This document shows, piece by piece, positions 1-4,736 of a DNA stretch of 8,296 bases. Both the position numbers and the translations under genes were made by a program. Source of the stretch: a bacterium (GTDB taxonomy: Bacteria > Patescibacteriota > Patescibacteriia > Patescibacteriales > Patescibacteriaceae); contig JAKAFD010000034.1 in assembly GCA_021818075.1 (NCBI GenBank), positions 1-8,296 on the forward strand, in the 5' to 3' direction. The notes below the pieces were generated by a model, which worked only from the letters and a program-made list of their open reading frames with translations, did no database searches and had not been told where the DNA came from. Each line of letters begins with the position of its first letter. Positions within the stretch are counted from its first letter, which is position 1.

Positions 1-152
1 TGCAGTTCGGCTTCAATCTGGTCGTGCTGGCCGCGGCATAAAATAATGATTGCCGGGTTACCGTTGCCGTTACCGAAAATGCGTTTGGGAAAAGGGTGGT
101 GTTCCGAAGTATACTTGGTAGTGCCACAGAGACAGCAAAAATATCTTGGCAT
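1..152 (-). CDS. HNH-like small zinc-binding protein, N-terminal part (runs off the left edge)
   Basis: Fifty codons are visible, starting at the ATG at 152-150, and the frame is open to the window edge. Upstream of the ATG lies AGGGGG (about 4 nt spacing), a good ribosome binding site, and the frame upstream meets TGA, so this start is well supported. The visible protein has a CxxC pair (Cys6, Cys9 in FCCLCG), an HHPFPKRIFG stretch with His18/His19, and then ILCRGQHDQIE with Cys39 and His43. This order of CxxC, HH.xPKR and C..xH resembles small HNH-type zinc domains of nucleases and related proteins. One oddity is that the second pair, usually CxxCH, reads CxxQH, so a zinc ligand may be missing or replaced. 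Catalytic activity cannot be judged because the C-terminus is missing. It could also be a non-catalytic zinc ribbon. It is transcribed divergently from rpmA. Confidence 0.6.
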   Translation of the reverse strand, partial: MPRYFCCLCGTTKYTSEHHPFPKRIFGNGNGNPAIIILCRGQHDQIEAEL

Positions 153-193
153 TATTCCCCCTAGGTTTATGGCCGGATAATTTCAACTGGCGG

Positions 194-231
194 TTTCCAA
201 GACTAATTAGACCTCCTTTTGCGTCTGGAAA
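194..231 (-). promoter_or_regulatory. Leader hairpin with AGGAGGT displayed in its loop
   Basis: Read on the minus strand, TTTCCAGAC (231-223) can pair with GTCTTGGAAA (203-194), giving 9 base pairs with one bulged base. The loop of about 19 nt carries a perfect AGGAGGT (217-211). That Shine-Dalgarno sequence is about 60 nt upstream of the HNH-like gene's ATG and too far away to serve it. The only start-like codon near it is TTG at 200-198, about 10 nt downstream, which opens a five-codon frame ending in TGA. The element may be a ribosome standby site, a tiny leader ORF, or chance. This is pairing by eye with no energy calculation. Confidence 0.35.
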
Positions 232-254
232 ATTATTAATGAAAAGAACCGTTA

Positions 255-282
255 ATTAAATGATTTATTTTCAGTTTAACAA
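255..282 (-). promoter_or_regulatory. Candidate leftward promoter for the HNH-like gene
   Basis: On the minus strand TTGTTA (282-277; 4 of 6 to the -35 consensus) is followed after 16 nt by TTTAAT (260-255; 5 of 6 to the -10 consensus). Transcription would start near 248 and give a leader of roughly 95 nt including the 194-231 hairpin. The surroundings are very AT-rich, so chance matches are likely and the call is weak. Confidence 0.28.
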
Positions 283-301
283 AGTCTTATTTTTTTAACA
301 A

Positions 302-330
302 TTGACAAAAACGGGCGTCTTTGCTATGAT
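302..330 (+). promoter_or_regulatory. Strong sigma70-type promoter of rpmA
   Basis: A consensus -35 box TTGACA (302-307) is followed by a 17-nt spacer and TATGAT (325-330; 5 of 6). A TGC directly in front of it (322-324) makes it an extended -10. Transcription would begin near 337, leaving a leader of about 145 nt before the rpmA ATG. That is long for a single ribosomal-protein gene and leaves room for control structures. Confidence 0.85.
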
Positions 331-404
331 ATGGAACGGCAGAAGTTGGCTTTTGAGTATTTTTGCAGAAATACCAGCGGTTAAACTTTCACTGCTCCTG
401 ATTT

Positions 405-473
405 AAATTAAAAAATAAAACCCCAGTTAAATACTTTATTTCGTTAAAGATAACGAAATAAATTTTAACGGGG
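405..473 (-). terminator. Possible leftward intrinsic terminator (same hairpin, opposite strand)
   Basis: On the minus strand the stem of about 22 bp ends in GGGG, followed immediately by TTTTATTTTTTAATTT (420-405). This is a good intrinsic-terminator layout. It would stop leftward transcription that escapes the terminator at 768-795 and runs antisense through rpmA before it reaches the rpmA promoter. On the plus strand the hairpin is followed by TAAAAATT, so it is not a terminator in that direction. Confidence 0.45.
421..473 (+). promoter_or_regulatory. rpmA leader hairpin that covers the ribosome binding site
   Basis: The inner stem is a perfect 12-bp pairing (435-446 with 451-462) around the tetraloop AAGA (447-450). 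The outer stem pairs CCCC (421-424) with GGGG (470-473) and GTTAAA (426-431) with TTTAAC (464-469), with bulges at A425 and around 432-434. The GGGG at 470-473 lies 8 nt before the ATG at 482 and is the only Shine-Dalgarno-like sequence there, so the folded leader would hide it. The sequence shows the pairing directly. Translational control of L27, perhaps autogenous as in other ribosomal-protein leaders, is inferred. Confidence 0.6.
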
Positions 474-481
474 TAAAAATT

Positions 482-757
482 ATGGCACATAAGAAAGCTG
501 GCGGTTCCAGTAGACTCGGCCGCGACAGCGCCGGCCAACGCTTGGGCGTCAAGGTTAACCATGGCGAAACCGTTAAAGCCGGACAAATCATCATCCGCCA
601 AAGAGGCACCAAATATCACCCCGGCGCCAATGTCTTGCGCGGCAAGGACGACACGCTCTATACCCGCGTGGCCGGCATGGTTAAATTCGGCAGCAAAAAA
701 TTGTTAAAACACGACGGCAAACTGAAAACCAGTACGGTGGTCAGCGTCGTTAAATAA
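482..757 (+). CDS. rpmA: Large ribosomal subunit protein bL27
   Basis: This 91-residue protein matches bL27 clearly. It opens with MAHKKAGGSSRLGRDS, the basic tail that reaches toward the peptidyl-transferase centre of the 50S subunit. It continues with RLGVK (20-24), IIIRQRGTKYHPGANV and a C-terminal VAGMVKF segment typical of the family. The protein begins directly with the mature-type MAHKK N-terminus, so it lacks the cleaved leader found in Firmicutes bL27. The length is close to the usual 85-94 residues. In most bacteria rpmA follows rplU (bL21) and often precedes obgE. Here it stands alone with its own promoter (302-330) and a leader hairpin covering its GGGG ribosome binding site. It ends in TAA at 755-757 and converges on pyrG across a shared terminator. 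Confidence 0.98.
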   Translation: MAHKKAGGSSRLGRDSAGQRLGVKVNHGETVKAGQIIIRQRGTKYHPGANVLRGKDDTLYTRVAGMVKFGSKKLLKHDGKLKTSTVVSVVK

Positions 758-767
758 ATCAATTAAC

Positions 768-795
768 AAAATACGGCCCGCGGGCCGTATTTTTT
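768..795. terminator. Bidirectional intrinsic terminator between rpmA and pyrG
   Basis: Positions 768-793 form a perfect inverted repeat centred on GGCCCGCGGGCC, with an 8-bp ATACGGCC stem plus flanking A/T pairs. On the plus strand it ends in TTTTTT (790-795) and more T-rich sequence, and on the minus strand in TATTTTGTTAATTG. It lies 10 nt past the rpmA stop and 7 nt past the pyrG stop, so it can serve both converging genes. It is stronger in the rpmA direction because that U-tract is longer. Confidence 0.88.
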
Positions 796-802
796 GTTTT
801 GC

Positions 803-2458
803 TTATTTTTGTAAACAAATTCTGACAAATTCCACAAATAGCGGATGCGGTTCTAAGGGGCGGGAAATATATTCGGGATGAAACTGGGTGCCGATAAAAA
901 ACGGGTGGTCGGTAATTTCAATCGCTTCCACGATTTGGCCGTCCGGCGAAGTGCCGGCAATGGTCAGACCCTTAGCCGTTAATTGCTCGCGATAAGCATT
1001 ATTAAACTCATAACGATGGCGATGGCGTTCGGATACGACCGACTGGCCGGGTTTGACGACCTCATAGGCCTTGGCCAGATGCGTACCCGGGACAATCTGG
1101 CAGGGCCAGCCGCCCAAGCGAATGGTGCCGCCGTATTGCTTCTTGGCTAAAAGTTCTTTTTGCTCCGGCATGATGTGAATCACCGGATGCGGTGTGGCCG
1201 GGTCGGCTTCCTCGGTATTGGCTTGATTCAAACCAGCAACATTTCTAGCAAACTCAATCACCGCCATTTGCATGCCATAGCACAAACCGAAATACGGCAC
1301 TTTATGCTCGCGGCAAAATTGAATGGTTTTAATCTTGCCTTCGGCGCCGCGCGAACCCCAGCCCTGCGGCACGATAATGCCGTCGTAATTTTTCAACTGG
1401 TCTACGCCGTCTTTTTCAATATCCTCGGCCGACAGCCAAACCAGCTCCGGTTTGCAATCATTAACCAGTCCGCCGTGCTTAATGGCTTCAATTACCGAAA
1501 TATAAGAATCGGCTAAACAAAAATCGCCGGTGGCAAAATATTTGCCGACAATGCCGATTTTGACGCGCTTAGTGGCATTTTTATACTTATCCACCATCGC
1601 TCGCCAATCCACCAAGTCTTTTTGCCGCGCCGTCAAACCGAATTTTTTCAAAATCCGTTCGCCTAAGTTATCTTTTTCAAAATTAATCGGCACATCGTAG
1701 ACCGTTTCAATATCGGGCGCGGAAATTACATCTTCTTTGGCCACATTGCAAAAAATGGAAATTTTCTTGCGCCGCGGTTCGTCAATGTCCACATCGGCGC
1801 GAGCCACGATAAAATCCGGCTGAATGCCGGCCGCGTTCAAAGCGCGCACCGCATGTTGGGTCGGCTTAGTTTTCATCTCGCCCACCTTGGAGGGAATCGG
1901 CAAATAGCTGACAATCACAAATAAAACATCGTCGGGCTTTTCCCAGCGCATATAGCGAGCCGCTTCCAAAAACAGCAAATTTTCATACTCGCCTACCGTG
2001 CCGCCGATTTCAATCAGCATTATTTCGGCTTGCGTTTTAATCGCCGCCGCTTCAATACGGTCGCGCACTTCGGCCGGAATATGCGGCACCACCTGCACGC
2101 ACTTGCCTTTGTATTCCAGGTTGCGTTCTTTAGCAATGACCGCCTGGTAAACCCGGCCGGTGGTCATATAATTTTCGCGGTAAATATTCTCGTTTAAAAA
2201 GCGCTCATAATTGCCGATATCCTGGTCGGTTTCATCGCCGTCTTCGGTCACAAACACCTCGCCGTGCTCCACCGGGTTCATGGTGCCGGCGTCCACATTG
2301 ATATAGGGGTCAATTTTAATGGCGCTGACTTTAAAACCCTTGCTTTTCAAAATTCTGGCTATGGCAGCCACGGTAATGCCCTTGCCTACGCCAGACATGA
2401 CGCCGCCAACCACGAAGATGTATTTGGTTGTCTGTTTGCCTGTTGTCTCTTCCGTCAT
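803..2458 (-). CDS. pyrG: CTP synthase (glutamine-hydrolysing)
   Basis: CTP synthase makes CTP from UTP, ATP and glutamine-derived ammonia in the cytoplasm, the last step of pyrimidine nucleotide synthesis. The 551 residues match the family length (E. coli 545). The N-terminal synthetase domain has the P-loop SGVGKG (22-27, Lys26), DPYINVDAGTM (50-60), Mg-site residues Asp80 and Glu150 (in EIGGTVGE), and the UTP/CTP-site stretch GEMKTKPTQH (193-202). The C-terminal class I glutaminase domain, from about 299, has the nucleophile Cys393 in GLCYGMQ and the partners His527 and Glu529 in QFHPE. The turn usually written PGGFG reads PQGWG (364-368). SGVGKG and GLCYGMQ differ from the E. coli SSLGKG and GICLGMQ, while all catalytic residues are present. 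The start is supported by AAGG 10 nt upstream. The gene follows the prepilin peptidase by 12 bp and probably shares its promoter. Confidence 0.98.
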   Translation of the reverse strand: MTEETTGKQTTKYIFVVGGVMSGVGKGITVAAIARILKSKGFKVSAIKIDPYINVDAGTMNPVEHGEVFVTEDGDETDQDIGNYERFLNENIYRENYMTTGRVYQAVIAKERNLEYKGKCVQVVPHIPAEVRDRIEAAAIKTQAEIMLIEIGGTVGEYENLLFLEAARYMRWEKPDDVLFVIVSYLPIPSKVGEMKTKPTQHAVRALNAAGIQPDFIVARADVDIDEPRRKKISIFCNVAKEDVISAPDIETVYDVPINFEKDNLGERILKKFGLTARQKDLVDWRAMVDKYKNATKRVKIGIVGKYFATGDFCLADSYISVIEAIKHGGLVNDCKPELVWLSAEDIEKDGVDQLKNYDGIIVPQGWGSRGAEGKIKTIQFCREHKVPYFGLCYGMQMAVIEFARNVAGLNQANTEEADPATPHPVIHIMPEQKELLAKKQYGGTIRLGGWPCQIVPGTHLAKAYEVVKPGQSVVSERHRHRYEFNNAYREQLTAKGLTIAGTSPDGQIVEAIEITDHPFFIGTQFHPEYISRPLEPHPLFVEFVRICLQK

Positions 2459-2470
2459 AGTTTTATAGCC

Positions 2471-3256
2471 TTAAAATAATAAATTAAGATACCATTGATA
2501 AATGGCCGTGCCCCACCACAAAGCTACCAAAGTAGCCGGCGCCAAAAAAACACCGAACGGCACTTGTGATTTCAACTGCTTCTTTTTAAAAATTATCAGG
2601 AAAACACCAACCACCGCGCCGCCAACATAAGCCAGCATTAAAGCTACCAAAGTTAAGGGCCAGCCTAAGGCCACGCCCAACAGGGCGCCCAGACGTATAT
2701 CGCCGCCGCCCACCCAGCGGCCGCGAGAAATAACATATTGCAAAGTAAAAAATCCGGCGCCGATGACGGCGGCGGACAAGAGCGAGCCCCAGGGTGAGCC
2801 CAATAGTAAATTAGCCAGGGCCAACAAAACAATGGCCGGCAGACTGACCACGTCGTCCACCACATACCAGCGCCAATCCATGATAAAAATAACCGTCAAA
2901 ATACCAATCGCCAGCCAGTCTCTTAAGACGAAGCGCAAATCCCAGAGCCCCAAATTCCAGACATTAACGCCCACCAGATTGTGCCGCCAGGCGATAATAA
3001 ATAAAGCGCCCACCGCCAGTTCCACCAGCGGATATTGCCAAGAAATTTTTTTATGGCATTGCCGGCAGACGCCACGCAACTTAATAAAACTAATCAAGGG
3101 AATGTTGTCATACCAGGCGATTTTCCTCCCGCAGTGCGGGCAGGCCGAGCGGCCGCCCAGTCTTTGCCGATGATAAAGCCGTCCCGCCAGACAATTCAAA
3201 AAACTGCCCATGGCGGCACCGATAATAAAGACAAAGATATTATAAATCCACTCCAT
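2471..3256 (-). CDS. pilD: Type IV prepilin peptidase / N-methyltransferase (PilD/GspO family)
   Basis: This inner-membrane aspartic protease cleaves the leader of type IV prepilins and pseudopilins and usually methylates the new N-terminus. The start used here is ATG at 3256-3254 (261 aa), which has GGGCGG 9 nt upstream. A TTG three codons earlier (3265) would sit directly on that sequence. Numbering from the ATG, a first helix carries GAAMGSFLN. Next comes the cytoplasmic zinc domain with both pairs intact (CPHC at 39-42, CRQC at 64-67). Several helices follow with the catalytic aspartates Asp127 (in FIMDWRW) and Asp186 (in GGGDIRLG), and then PFGVFLAPA near the end. Both the peptidase and methylation domains look complete. 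It has its own promoter and is followed by pyrG. A glycan operon lies upstream on the same strand, so glycosylated pilins are possible, but no pilin gene is visible. Confidence 0.95.
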   Translation of the reverse strand: MEWIYNIFVFIIGAAMGSFLNCLAGRLYHRQRLGGRSACPHCGRKIAWYDNIPLISFIKLRGVCRQCHKKISWQYPLVELAVGALFIIAWRHNLVGVNVWNLGLWDLRFVLRDWLAIGILTVIFIMDWRWYVVDDVVSLPAIVLLALANLLLGSPWGSLLSAAVIGAGFFTLQYVISRGRWVGGGDIRLGALLGVALGWPLTLVALMLAYVGGAVVGVFLIIFKKKQLKSQVPFGVFLAPATLVALWWGTAIYQWYLNLLF

Positions 3257-3294
3257 AACAAGCAACCGCCCGCGGGCAATTTGTTTTCGTTTTC

Positions 3295-3323
3295 ATTATA
3301 GCAACTCACTAGAGAAATACCAA
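3295..3323 (-). promoter_or_regulatory. Promoter of pilD-pyrG
   Basis: On the minus strand TTGGTA (3323-3318; 4 of 6) is followed by a 17-nt spacer and a perfect TATAAT (3300-3295). TGC sits just before the -10 (3303-3301), making an extended -10 promoter. Transcription would start near 3288, giving a leader of about 32 nt before the pilD ATG. It lies in the 71-bp gap after the last glycosyltransferase. No terminator precedes it, so readthrough from the glycan operon may add to transcription. Confidence 0.82.
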
Positions 3324-3327
3324 ATAG

Positions 3328-4038
3328 TTATTTTCTGCCGGTAAAAATATTGTATTTAACAATAAACCAAATGGCCGCCAGACCGTCGCGCCAACCGACT
3401 TTCTTGCCTTCAGCGTAGGTCCGGCCGTAATAACTGATGCCGATTTCGTACAGCCGCCATTTGCCTTTGGCCACCCGCGCCACCAGTTCCGGTTCAATGC
3501 CAAAACGCTTAGCCGTCAATTTGTCCTTCAGGCTGTCAACCACCGGCCGGCTAAAAACTTTGTAGCCGGTTTCTATATCGGTCAAACTAAGATTGGTCAA
3601 AGCGTTGGACAGAGCGGTTAAGAAGCGGTTGCCCAGATAATGCCAAAAAAACAAAACACGCTTGGCTTCACTGCCGACAAACCGCGAGCCGAAAACCACA
3701 TCGGCGCGCTGGCTCAAAATCGGCGCCAATAATTTGGGGTACTCGGCCGGGTCATACTCCAAATCGGCGTCTTGCAATAAGATAATATCGCCGGTCGCCT
3801 GTTGCAAACCGAGCCGCACCGCCGAACCCTTACCTTCGTTTTTATCCTTAAAGCACAATCTAACCTCGGCATCGTTAATTGTTTGCAGGATATTTTTGGT
3901 TTCATCGGTGGAACAATCGTCCACCACCACAATTTCCCGCTCTAAGCCGTCAGGCAAATTAACCGAGCGCACTTGACGCACCAGTTCCGCAATCGTCGGC
4001 GCTTCATTATAGGCTGGAATAATAATTGATAATTTCAT
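3328..4038 (-). CDS. Family 2 glycosyltransferase, DPM1-like (polyprenyl-phosphate sugar synthase)
   Basis: The 236 residues form a single cytoplasmic GT-A domain of the DPM1/dolichol-phosphate mannosyltransferase type, which loads a sugar from a nucleotide donor onto polyprenyl phosphate. Visible motifs are SIIIPAYNEA (4-13), VVVDDCSTD (37-45, Asp40/Asp41 for the nucleotide), NEGKGSAV (67-74) and the metal-binding QDADLEYD (89-96, Asp90 and Asp92). FGSRF, TGYKVF (157-162), FGIEPEL and YYGRTYAEGKKVGWRDGL (203-220) follow. There is no C-terminal membrane tail, unlike the longer GtrB type, so it probably depends on a partner such as the GtrA domain encoded two genes upstream. It starts 5 nt after its paralogue's TAA without a visible Shine-Dalgarno sequence, which suggests coupling. 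The sugar (mannose, glucose or another) cannot be read from the sequence. It is the last gene of the glycan operon. Confidence 0.92.
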   Translation of the reverse strand: MKLSIIIPAYNEAPTIAELVRQVRSVNLPDGLEREIVVVDDCSTDETKNILQTINDAEVRLCFKDKNEGKGSAVRLGLQQATGDIILLQDADLEYDPAEYPKLLAPILSQRADVVFGSRFVGSEAKRVLFFWHYLGNRFLTALSNALTNLSLTDIETGYKVFSRPVVDSLKDKLTAKRFGIEPELVARVAKGKWRLYEIGISYYGRTYAEGKKVGWRDGLAAIWFIVKYNIFTGRK

Positions 4039-4043
4039 ATAAC

Positions 4044-4736
4044 TTAACGGCCAAAAATTTTCAACCGTAAAATAAGATAAATCGCTTTTAAACCGTCCGT
4101 AGCCCTGATTTTTTTGCCGCCGGCAAAAGACCGCGGCCGGTAAGTGATGGGCAGTTCGGTGATGGTAAAACCCCGCTGCAATAATTTAATGGTTATTTCC
4201 TCGCAAAAAGCAAAGCGTTTTTCCCGCAAATTAAGCTCGCGAGCCACCGCCAGCGGAAACAGTTTATAACAAGTATTCACATCGGTTAAATGAGCGCCGA
4301 ATAATTTATTGATTAAGCCGGTGATTAATCGTCCGCCGTAATAATAAGACGATTTGGAACGAGGGTTGGGGCGCAAATTTCTGGAACCGTAAACCACGGA
4401 CCGGCCGGCCGGCTCCAGACGACTGGCCAATTGGTAGTAATCGGCTAAATCATATTCCAAGTCGGCGTCCTGAATAATGGCGTAATCGCCCGTGGCCAGG
4501 CTTAAAGCTGTGTGAATGGCCGCGCCTTTGCCGGCGTTTTTCTTTTTACTAAAAACTTTAACCAGGGGGTCGGCTAAGCGGGCAATAAGTTCGGCGCTGC
4601 CGTCGGTGGAACCGTCATCAATAATTAAAATCTCCCGCTGCCAGGCATCGGGCAGGGGCGCGACTTTAGCTAAAGCGACAACTTGTTCAATCGTTGCCGC
4701 TTCGTTATAAACCGGAATAATAATGGATAATTTCAT
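4044..4736 (-). CDS. Family 2 glycosyltransferase, DPM1-like (second paralogue)
   Basis: The preferred start is ATG at 4736-4734, which overlaps the upstream stop as ATGA and gives 230 aa starting MKLSIIIPVYNEA, exactly parallel to the next gene. An in-frame ATG at 4763 would add nine residues (MDFRRRQTS) overlapping the upstream gene and is less likely. Motifs are LIIDDGSTD (37-45), NAGKGAAI (67-74), QDADLEYD (89-96), YGSRN, TCYKLFP (155-161), FCEEITIKLL (177-186) and YRPRSFAGGKKIRATDGL (199-216). About 56 of the first 120 positions are identical to the downstream paralogue in an ungapped alignment by hand. The GYK/FGIEPE region has diverged to CYK/FCEEIT, which may mean a different sugar donor. 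The predicted role is charging polyprenyl phosphate with a sugar in the cytoplasm for the membrane transferase next door. Confidence 0.91.
   Translation of the reverse strand: MKLSIIIPVYNEAATIEQVVALAKVAPLPDAWQREILIIDDGSTDGSAELIARLADPLVKVFSKKKNAGKGAAIHTALSLATGDYAIIQDADLEYDLADYYQLASRLEPAGRSVVYGSRNLRPNPRSKSSYYYGGRLITGLINKLFGAHLTDVNTCYKLFPLAVARELNLREKRFAFCEEITIKLLQRGFTITELPITYRPRSFAGGKKIRATDGLKAIYLILRLKIFGR

Larger units (their letters stand above)
153..481. other. Divergent intergenic region between the HNH-like gene and rpmA
   Basis: This 329-bp AT-rich stretch holds no convincing protein gene. It contains the rpmA promoter (302-330), a long hairpin before rpmA (421-473), a small hairpin in the rpmA leader (GTATTT at 357-362 pairing with AAATAC at 369-374), a weak leftward promoter candidate (255-282) and a leftward leader hairpin (194-231). 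Each is described separately. No tRNA or known riboswitch pattern was recognised. Confidence 0.7.

Noticed and set aside
153..210. Upstream extension of the HNH-like gene reading TGA as glycine (recoded CPR code)
   Set aside because: TGA is a functional stop at 4733-4735 in an ATGA overlap and the long genes have no in-frame TGA, so the standard code applies.
337..481. An L21 (rplU)-type leader regulating an rplU-rpmA operon
   Set aside because: No rplU is present and I could not match the known L21 leader structure. Only the hairpin itself is supported.
389..619. 76-codon minus-strand frame over the rpmA start
   Set aside because: It is the shadow of the rpmA coding region and leader. Its translation shows no domain, and it would begin inside L27.
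1160..1516. 118-codon open frame on the plus strand
   Set aside because: It lies fully inside pyrG on the opposite strand, resembles no family I recognise, and has no ribosome binding site. pyrG is certain from its motifs.
3257..3265. TTG start for pilD at 3265
   Set aside because: The TTG sits directly on the GGGCGG, while the ATG at 3256 has it 9 nt upstream and gives the usual ME-type N-terminus.
2763..3301. Two plus-strand open frames (2763-3173 and 3035-3301)
   Set aside because: Both are antisense to pilD, with low-complexity composition and no family features. The prepilin peptidase motifs on the other strand are complete.
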